From assembly GCA_021186555.1 (NCBI GenBank), contig JAJKFL010000013.1, forward strand, positions 28,166,743-28,230,742: a stretch of DNA of 64,000 nt, given 5' to 3'. Source of the DNA: Reticulitermes speratus. Lineage: Eukaryota; Arthropoda; Insecta; Blattodea; Rhinotermitidae. A program made the translations under genes and the position numbers. Shown here one piece after another: positions 56,376 to 64,000 of the stretch. Position 1 is the stretch's first letter; each line of letters starts with the position of its first letter. Under the pieces are notes generated by a model, which saw only the letters and a program-made list of their open reading frames with translations, searched no databases and was not told where the DNA came from.

Positions 56376-56670
56376 TTGCTTTACCTTTTACTCTCTACGG
56401 GCTGGACGGTTCGGGGTTTGAACCTCAGTGGGTGCAAGTGGTTTTCTCTTTCCCAGAACGTCCAGACCGGCCCTGGGGGTCAACAAACCTATATTCAATC
56501 GGTAGCGGAGTTCGTTCCCGAGGGGGGGGGGGGGGGGGGAGCGGCCAGGGCGTGGCGTTGACCACCCACCCCCATCTAGCGCCGACGTTAAGAATGAGTA
56601 GAGCTATAGTACCTCTACCTCCCCCCTTTGCCTTCATGGCGAGTTACGAGGAGACCTTTACCTTTACATT
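56376..56670 (+). mobile_element. SINE family B copy, plus strand
   Basis: GGGCTGGACGGTTCGGGGTT leads into TGAACCTCAGTGGG (diverged B-box), AGACCGGCCCTGGGGGTC, GTTCGTTCCCGAGG, an 18-20 G run (56521-56540), GGGCGTGGCGTTGACCACCC, CATCTAGCGCCGACGTTAAG, TAGAGCTATAGTACCTCTAC and GCCTTCATGGCGAG. This is the plus-strand version of 2.94-3.23 kb, which it follows through to the CTTCATGGC end. It sits immediately after a family D SINE. Confidence 0.7.
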
Positions 56671-56967
56671 TTACACTTAGAAGTGAAATGTTTTCAATTG
56701 ACTGTATGATCATACATTAAGAATTAACATTCCTCTCCAGTTCACTTAGAACTCTGAACGACAGCAGCAGATGGAAACCCAACACGGCTCTTCTTCCCTT
56801 CTCCGAAATGTATATTGGCTAAATCGGCTACAGGCGCATTCCCTCGGCTTCTTCATCTGCACATAATGGGTTCTCTTGTGCTTAAAACCAACTGAAGCTA
56901 GGCTTATGTCATCTTTGTTTTCAAAGTCAACACGACTGTGTAGTAGAAAATTAAGGTCCTTTGGAGC
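56671..56967. other. Unassigned intergenic DNA
   Basis: Nothing recognised. Confidence 0.45.
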
Positions 56968-57105
56968 ACTGCATAATGTCGTTTGCTAAATAGTTGCCAA
57001 CGTTTCGGCGGAGCTTGCTACCTCCATATTTAGGGTGTATAAGCTTCCCTGAAACGTCGGCAGCAATTTACCAATTGACACCGCGTCACATCCCGCAAAA
57101 TCTGA
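56968..57105. repeat. Family-2 inverted-repeat element
   Basis: Left arm CTAAATAGTTGCCAACGTTT, CGG. Right arm CCCTGAAACGTCGGCAGCAA, TTTACC, ATTGACACCGCGTCACATCC. GGG/CCC could form a helix before CTGAAACGTCGGCAG. The upstream CUGANGA-like part is lost. Confidence 0.55.
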
Positions 57106-58932
57106 CATTTCAACGCCGTTGTTAAAATCTCCAATTTCGACCGTGTCTTTCATATTAATAAAGCAACATTTAGTTCTCCAGTGACAGGAATATTATACAA
57201 GATTTCTTAAATACTGCTGTTGTAAGTTTCATTCTCCATTTTAGTATTATTTCTGAACTATTATATCGATATTATACAGCTGTAGAATTGTGTTCGTGTT
57301 TACATCAGACGTCGAAGCAAATCTGAGATGCCTGCGTAGATAATATTCACAACGCAGCAATTACTTCGTCAAAGAGCGGAACATTAAGAGAGATTCTTCA
57401 ATATTACTGATAAATTCTTATGGTCTACTCTGTCTGCATTCTGTAACAACGAATTCTGATTAAAGTTTATTGCAGCTGTAGGTGTGGAATACTGAAATGA
57501 TCATACAATTACTAATAATTAGTGAATAAAAGAACTACAATTAGTTTGTCAACAATACTAATATTATACATAATTCTCTGGCGACTGCTACTTTTAATTT
57601 GGAAGTACACTATACTCTCAACAGCTAATTTTATTTTTAAAACCCTTGAAAATTACACCTAATAACCGACTAGTGCGAATAATTGGCCTACTTTACTTTA
57701 TGCATCCGGTTAGATTTATACAGTACATCAGTGGTGGACTATTGTGGACATGACAATAAACTTTAAGTTCCATAACGGAAGGGAAGTTTCTTGACCCGCT
57801 GAGAAACTATCGGCTTCTCGTAAAGAATCATAGAGGTAAGTTATTTTTGGTAAATACTATGATACTATAAAGTACTCATTAAACTTCGGTACTAATTGAC
57901 ACGCAAACGCCGTAAGTAGTTACTTATTAGTTCCAGTTCAACTTCTCAAAATAAGCACCTGGGAGTCAACCTACGCTTTGTCTTAATCTCCGAAGTAAAT
58001 TATAACAGCCAAGTGCAATAAATAAAATTTTTTTCTGGAATTCTATGCGGTGCAATTTTGCGAGATTTTATTACAGACTTTTCCCCCACAGATTTAAACT
58101 GCAGTCTACAGAAACAAGTGACAGCCTGTTATTTAATTTGACCTTCAAGCATTTGTAAAACTACAAAGAAGTGATAACAACTTACAGTAGTACAGCCGTC
58201 CCAGTTTATGTCTTTATTTCACTCTGCTGACATTGCTTCAGCAACACCAAGCCGTGTGAGTAAGATGTCCTCAGTTCCTCATCCTTCCGAATACTTTTTT
58301 TTTTCCATTTACGTATGAGGCGGAGGAAAAGCATTTTCACTTACAGCACCACATCTCTTAATTTGTCTGCTTCTTCCTTAGTTCTTCTCCGCCTCGGCAA
58401 CGGAACGGTAACGCCGTTGACTCAGTCAGCATCCATCCTGATTTCTACTCCATATGAACTGCTTGCCGGAACGTCCGCTTACATTGAGATCTATATCCTA
58501 TTTTGTGCCATTTTGATCCTTATCTTGTCCTCCAACACTGTACAGTCACAATCTCCTTAACACTGTTACTTGTTATTATCCTCGATTTAAATTCTATTTG
58601 TAGTACTAATACTGGGGAACTATCTTACAAATTTGAAGTGATTAGCTACTTATAATCCCGTTGAAATACCGTACTTCGTATGTGCTTTCTTCTTCTTTCG
58701 TGTTTTAGACACTCATGCCAGTTGCGCCCTACACTGAATTTTCCACCTTTTTCTGTAGCGATCAAAACTCCAAAATTTGCAATCCATTATCAGTTTCGGT
58801 AATCTTGAACTTACATTCCCTATCTGTAGTCCATAAAGTTCTTCCTACAATATTATACCTTATTATTCACAATAAAGAAGTGGTATTAAAATCTTCTCTA
58901 CTGCCGTCGTCTTTTCTTGGTCTTCTCTTCTA
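57106..58932. other. Unassigned intergenic DNA
   Basis: The 81-codon frame at 58315-58560 (+) is Ser/Leu/Thr-rich, with a hydrophobic stretch near its end and no recognised domain. Nothing else is seen. Confidence 0.4.
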
Positions 58933-59176
58933 CAGAGTGAGCCAAGAGTCACTGTGCACCTATGCTACAAAAGCTGAAACTGCCTCATTCTTAGGATTAA
59001 CTTTGAAACCGCCTCATTCTTAGTTTTATGGCCTACGTGACTTATCTCATACTTACTAAAGTTACAACATTTGTTTTAACTTTAGTATGAGAAATGTTAT
59101 TCGTATTAATGTACCGGGACTCTCTGAGTACAGTCATCGTCTACGGCAAGTGCACAGTGAATACTGGCTCACTCTG
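58933..59176. mobile_element. MITE-2 (244 bp, terminal inverted repeats)
   Basis: CAGAGTGAGCCAAGAGTCAC, then TGTGCAC, at 58933-58959 is mirrored by GTGCACAGTGAATACTGGCT, then CACTCTG, ending at 59176, with about four mismatches. A second inner inverted repeat (59045-59064 with 59077-59093, TAACTTTAGTATGAGA) forms a central hairpin. Non-coding. Target duplication unclear, so the superfamily is unassigned. Confidence 0.65.
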
Positions 59177-59825
59177 CATATTCTAACACACTTCTAAGAA
59201 ATCTCATTTCACTTGTTCGAAGTTTGCTTTGGGCTAAATTCATGCAATAACAAATCATGTTTTTGTTACACCTAAAAATGTGTTTGTGAAAATAAAAGCA
59301 TGGATATAAGAAATCTACTGAGTAAAGCTACTCCAATGTAAGGGAAAAGACGGAATTAACAGAATTATGTGAAAAATACGCGATAGGTAAAAGTGAAAGA
59401 GACGTCCCAAGAAAAGTACACAGGAAATCAGAGGAGCTGGGAGTGAAAGCTCGAAAATACATTGAACCACGTAAAAAGAACAGAAAGTGAATGTAGATGT
59501 AAGAATATAGCTGTAATAAATATCCGAATCTACAGAAAATTAGCTCTTGTGACAGTGAAAGCAATGACTTAAGAAATTTAAAATAGTTGTAGATAAAAGA
59601 GGAAGTATACGAGTTAAGAAGTTACAGACAAACTCACCCAGTGTAAAAATAAAACCACAGAATTAAGAAATGTACAATGTAAATAGACGTAGGCAAAAGT
59701 GAAATATGTGAGAAATCTCAAATCGCATTACTTCTAAAATGGAATAAAAATTAACTCCAGCTTGAAATGATCGATATTCATCAAATGTGACAAACAAAAT
59801 ATCCGAAGAAGACTAAAGCTGTCTA
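59177..59825. other. Unassigned intergenic DNA
   Basis: A-rich on the plus strand. The 78-codon minus frame at 59328-59564 has no motif. Confidence 0.45.
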
Positions 59826-59965
59826 CGATGTTCCGTCGTGTAGATTGGTACAGTAAGAAGAGTCGCTCTTCTTCGACCGCTAGACCCTGAAGATGGAACC
59901 AGCAGGTTCCGCCGAAAAATCTGCAACTATTTATCAATCGACACAGAATAACATTTCATCATCAG
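59826..59965. repeat. Family-2 element with intact CUGAAGA core piece
   Basis: Weak inverted ends (CGATGTTCCGTCGTGTAGAT against ATCAATCGACACAGAATAAC). Inside: CTGAAGA (59887-59893), an extra T, GGAACC (59895-59900)/GGTTCC (59905-59910), GCC, GAAA (59914-59917). This keeps the hammerhead order including the extra U. Three nucleotides (GCC) separate helix II from GAAA, the GUA triplet has become GCA, and no helix I is visible, so it is not an active ribozyme. Confidence 0.5.
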
Positions 59966-61019
59966 AACGGCTGTGAAAACCTATAATCTCATAACAAATA
60001 TTTCTTGAAAGGGCTTTCGCTGTGCATTCATAGGATCGCACACACAAGTTGGTTGGTTCTGTCGTAGCTTATGTAAAAAGTTGTCTCATTTGCAGAGTTT
60101 ATCGTGACTGTGGTTTATAAATGAACTGCAGATACTCTTACGTTCTATAGTGTGCAATCTGTGATTGTCTCACCAACACAAACAGCTTTCAAAGACGTAA
60201 GGTAATTTAAACAAACAAAAAAAACCTTTGTTTTACACAGGAGGGCCCGAGGTTAAAAATATGTCCGATAAAATGCATTAGCTTATACATTTGTGTGTTT
60301 ATAAACAAAATTACTGATACTTCAGTGAAGAAGGCACCAGAGCTTCGTAATTAAGCTCTGTATTTCCCCTCGGAACAACTACAAAACTTTGTTAGGGTTG
60401 CAATGGAATTGAATCACGGATAATAATCAGCTCATCACGTATATAAGCTAAAGGTCCTGGTTTCGAACCTCGACCTTATGTAGTCTCTCCTATCTGAGAA
60501 TCTTCAAAGTTTTCTTCAGCCGATTCGAAGATTGTTGTTAAAAATGTCACTACAGCATTCCTTCACTCCTTGCATAATTTATCGTTCCCAGATATTCTGT
60601 CTTATTTTGTTTCAATCTGATATCAGGATACGGTTAGGATATAAAAGCACTCAACAGGAGGAAGACAGCAATGACTAAGGGTATTTACTTGCTTACTCCT
60701 CTCGTACCCCGCTAAGGACAAAACGAAAACGACCTTCTTGGCTACTTCTCTTTCTTTAGCAAACACAAAATTTCGTTCCGTTCGTTGTATCATTGATGAA
60801 GAACCTCCTATCCCTTCTAACACTTTCTGTCAACCATGGTGCTATCAACGTCAATTGGGAGGTAGTATACATTACTCATCGTCATTTCCGTTCGTCTATT
60901 TACCCACCCGCTTGTTGGACAAGCAGACTGCTACCTAACCAGTGTTCCGGTGGATTGCTCCCAAAGAACAGAATTTCATCGAGGTAAAAGTGCGTAACAA
61001 CCAGAGCCGTAGGTGCAAC
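59966..61019. other. Unassigned intergenic DNA
   Basis: GGTTTCGAACCTCGACC at about 60459 resembles a B-box of an old SINE, without other support. ORFs at 60623-60987 on both strands are mutual shadows. Confidence 0.4.
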
Positions 61020-61455
61020 GCGACTTTCAGACTGTTACAGACAATCATCATACGCATCTACAACAGCGGATTTTTTGTGGTTCGAGTCGTTTATACTCAT
61101 TTCTGAGTGTCGTGACCCTACTGGCACGAAGCCATAGGTTGTCATGGGAGAATTTACCAGCGGTGGTTTCCCGTTGCCTTCCGCCGTGTACGATTCTATT
61201 CATCCTGATAGGACCGCTAGAGCCCTCTAGCAGCCGATCAGGAGGCTTGGGCTTACGAACATCTATATGCCCGTAAGGTTCTTTTACATGCCGTAAATCT
61301 ACGACATGGGACAGACGGCTTTACTTCCCCTCCGAAAGATGTGTGCTACGGATTTTTATCACCCTTAAAAATCCATCTACCTCGGCCGGGATTGAACCCG
61401 CAACCTTGGGTCCAGTGGCGAGCACGCTAACCACTAGTCCACCGAGGCAGATTTT
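61020..61455 (-). mobile_element. tRNA-headed SINE, family E
   Basis: On the minus strand: head TGCCTCGGTGGACTAGTGGT and TAGCGTGCTCGCC (A-box region), then GCGGGTTCAATCCCGGCCGA (B-box, about 61404-61385). The body follows: GATGGATTTTTAAGGGTGAT, CTTTCGGAGGGGAAGTAAAG, GTCCCATGTCGTAGATTTAC and CTGATCGGCTGCTAGAGGGC. Single copy in this window, recognised from its complete, correctly spaced pol III boxes. Plus-strand frames of 76-87 codons overlapping it are incidental. Confidence 0.7.
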
Positions 61456-64000
61456 GTGGTTACAGCTTATAAATTTTTGGTTTGCTTGCATTATACTTTG
61501 TACTGCAGTAACATTTCCGACGGACCCACTCTGGACACATTTGTCGGTTTGTGATACATTTGAATGCTTCTGAACCTCAAATAATCTTCTAAGGTAAAAG
61601 AAACATCAGGTGTCCTTTTTTCTGCGAACCTTTAAGTACTTTAGCTCTGATGAAATCACTTTCTTCCGTTTGAATAAATCACAGGGAAGGCTTACATTAA
61701 CTTCCTTCCACCCAAAAGTACTTCAAATCATTACCGGCTATATTGGCTGAAGTAGGAAAGATTTGCAACTCCTGCAGGCGGGTGTTTGAAGAGGATTTTA
61801 ATAAGAGGTAACTATTCTTATCATTAATTTAAGTTCACACCTGAGGTAAATGCCTAATGTTTAAAATTCCCGCTTCGTAATTGAGGATACCTTGGTTCAC
61901 ATCTAGGCCAAAAAGTGGCTATATTTACTGAGCACTTACGTCATTATCCTTACTAATCGCTCCACCCTAATGTTGAACAATACCATGAAATATGTTACAT
62001 ATATATCCTTCGACAATCACCAAGCTTTTTAACGTCATTTCTCAACTGAATGCTAAGAAACGCAAGCAGTTGATACGGTATTTTAAGTAAATCAAGCTAC
62101 AATAAATATAGACGTATTGACAGTTGATAATCATCCCACAATTTATCACTTCACACTTAAAGAAGACATGTGTGACCTTCAAGAATGTAATGGATGCTTG
62201 TGTTAATAACCTCGCGAATCGGATATCTTCAGTGCCGCTCATAAAATAGTATATTGTAATTGTTTCTTATGTTATTTAACGACACCGTCTCAACCGTGTA
62301 AATTTCACAACGCCGAAAGAGACAGGAAGGTAATAATAGTGATAATTTATATACGCCTCTTTCCTGCTTATTTAAAACATACAGGCTAAAATATTATACC
62401 TAACAGGATCACTGAAGTATTAGTCTCGTAGGAAGTGACGCCGTGTAGTCAGGTAGGTAGGTACCTAAATTTCAGTGAAATCTGCAGTCTTCCATCGTCT
62501 ACCATGACGTGACAAACCGCAAGACACCTTCACAATCACCGATGTGAGAACTTCAAAGCTGACGTGACAGAATCACGCTAATGTCTATGTTGACGTAACG
62601 TCTGCATCATCTAACAAACATAAGCGTTCTACTTGTGTTCCCTCAACGTACCTGTGTCACTAACTGCAATCAAATCGATGCCGTCACAAAATAACATTGT
62701 ACCACGTGGCAACACAGCAGATACCTCCTACTGTTTTTTTTTCGGGGCGGTATTCCTGATTCCGAAATGTGAAAAGAGCGTATATAAAAAACTCTCCTAG
62801 CAGTATGGATGCAGGGCAGTCATGTTCACAGGAAGGTTTTGATGCACTTCATTTGATGAATTAATCCATTGACGTACAAATCGACAAACGTGTGTGTATG
62901 TGAATATATATAAATATGTAAATAAAAATAAATACATATCGACAGGCAGAGGGTAAATGGGACAGGCAGGTAGACATGATATATATTTATTTAAATCTAG
63001 TTATTGAAATAGGGGATATTGAAACAAGAATCTAAAGCATTGAAATTCTCTGAAATTGCGTTCTTCGCTCCCTTTAGCATTATAATAACATCTGTCAAAC
63101 TTTCTTCACATTTCTGTCTTATCAGGCTTCCACTAAGCAGTCATTTGCAGCAACCTGCCTTTCACTATTCACTGCATATTCGCCCTGGTACACGTCTGTC
63201 ACAAAAACTGTGTCCCTGAATGCTTCCTGTTTCCGTCTTTGTGCTTATTATTTTTATGTTCTTCACGGTCAGATTAAAAACATTGTTCCTTCTGTCTAAC
63301 GTCGGGTCCTTCCAATCGTATTTCCACACGAATAAATTCCGTGAAATTGTAATTTTATTGAAAATTCTGTCTCTTCCACGCCGCCTGTGGCATGCCAATA
63401 AGAAATGTTTATTACTCCGTACTGAAGAATGTTTCGCCTGAGGAGTGTACAGGCTATTTGGCTGACGCCACACAAGCCTTCCCTTTTTCTGCCGCCCCTG
63501 CATGAATGGCAAAAGGAAAAATGTTTAAGTGAGTTTAGCCTTCTTTACACAAAGCTGAGGAGAAAGCCCATGTAGGAGACAATGTAACTCCCGTCCGGCT
63601 GTCCAAAGATTCATATCAGACACCACTTATATTGCATCGATTAAGACTCATATTGTTGGGTCCACACTAGGGTCTCTTAGGGATATTACATTTGTGATAT
63701 ACTGCTTCAAAACGACCATCACTTTTTACAAATCAACGATTTTTAATATAACGCATATGCCTACATGTTTTTGTTGTATCCAACGCCTATCCTTTTTCGA
63801 GTTGTCTATTTCACCTCCCAAATATAGGACGGATTAGCATTAGATCAAATTGGATGAAAGAACTGAAGAACGAAGACAAAATTATTCAAACAGAAGACTA
63901 AATAGCTCCTAGAGGCACGAAACGAAACAATAAACAATTTTTAAAATTATTTTAAAGCAAGCCAAATATTACGTCACAACATCGATATTGATCGGAGGTG
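61456..64000. other. Unassigned intergenic DNA
   Basis: No gene or repeat recognised. Overlapping frames at 63019-63512 on both strands (up to 115 codons) show no motif. Confidence 0.45.

Noticed and set aside
61385-61452. tRNA gene (complete A- and B-boxes)
   Set aside because: The acceptor and anticodon stems do not pair well and the sequence runs on into a SINE body. Same reasoning for the heads at 24296, 39100 and 56085.

Overview
This window looks like repeat-dense, AT-rich intergenic DNA from a large insect genome. I could not recognise a single host gene: no long open frame with plausible exon structure, no rRNA and no functional tRNA. Nearly everything identifiable is mobile-element sequence. 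An RTE/BovB-type LINE, decayed RTE 3' ends and several tRNA-headed SINE families match my recollection of cockroach (Blattodea, Periplaneta-like) repeats. That assignment is inference from memory, not from a database search.

Layout. From 1 to 27 kb there are scattered RTE 3' remnants (near 0.5, 6.2 and 17.2 kb), SINE copies (2.9, 8.4, 23.9 and 24.3 kb), a Tc1-like transposase remnant (5.1 kb), and three short inverted-repeat elements (5.26-5.50, 9.50-9.82 and 25.4-25.8 kb). From 27 to 34 kb lie a TA-inserted MITE, a TG/TA-rich satellite with an 84-bp higher-order period, another RTE 3' end, and a 13-copy 83-bp tandem array in which 12 units carry the palindrome GTTACGTAAC. From 37.7 to 39.2 kb are a SINE, a fourth hammerhead-bearing element and a second SINE, each with target-site duplications. 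From 42 to 47 kb are a mariner-like transposase remnant, a 195-bp near-perfect palindrome, two SINEs and the best-preserved element of the window: a 5'-truncated RTE LINE whose reverse transcriptase is interrupted by one TGA. From 47.6 to 64 kb are more repeats, two adjacent MITEs beside a (TA)n tract, a 24-bp minisatellite, SINEs, another MITE, and long stretches with nothing recognisable.

Most notable system. Four short elements (about 240-490 bp; three with 13-15 bp target-site duplications) carry type I hammerhead self-cleaving ribozyme motifs: CUGANGA, a helix II hairpin, GAAA, a tiny helix III with a GUA cleavage triplet, and a GGGG/CCCC helix I. All share one extra U after CUGANGA. In three of the four, two copies lie head to head, so each strand of the hairpin-forming element encodes a ribozyme next to its own antisense. 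This fits small non-autonomous relatives of Penelope-like elements or retrozymes. A second, more decayed inverted-repeat family of about seven copies has a related core and may be a cousin.

The LINE machinery (RTE) probably supplied retrotransposition for the SINEs. The hammerhead elements were more likely mobilised by a Penelope-like element that is not in this window.
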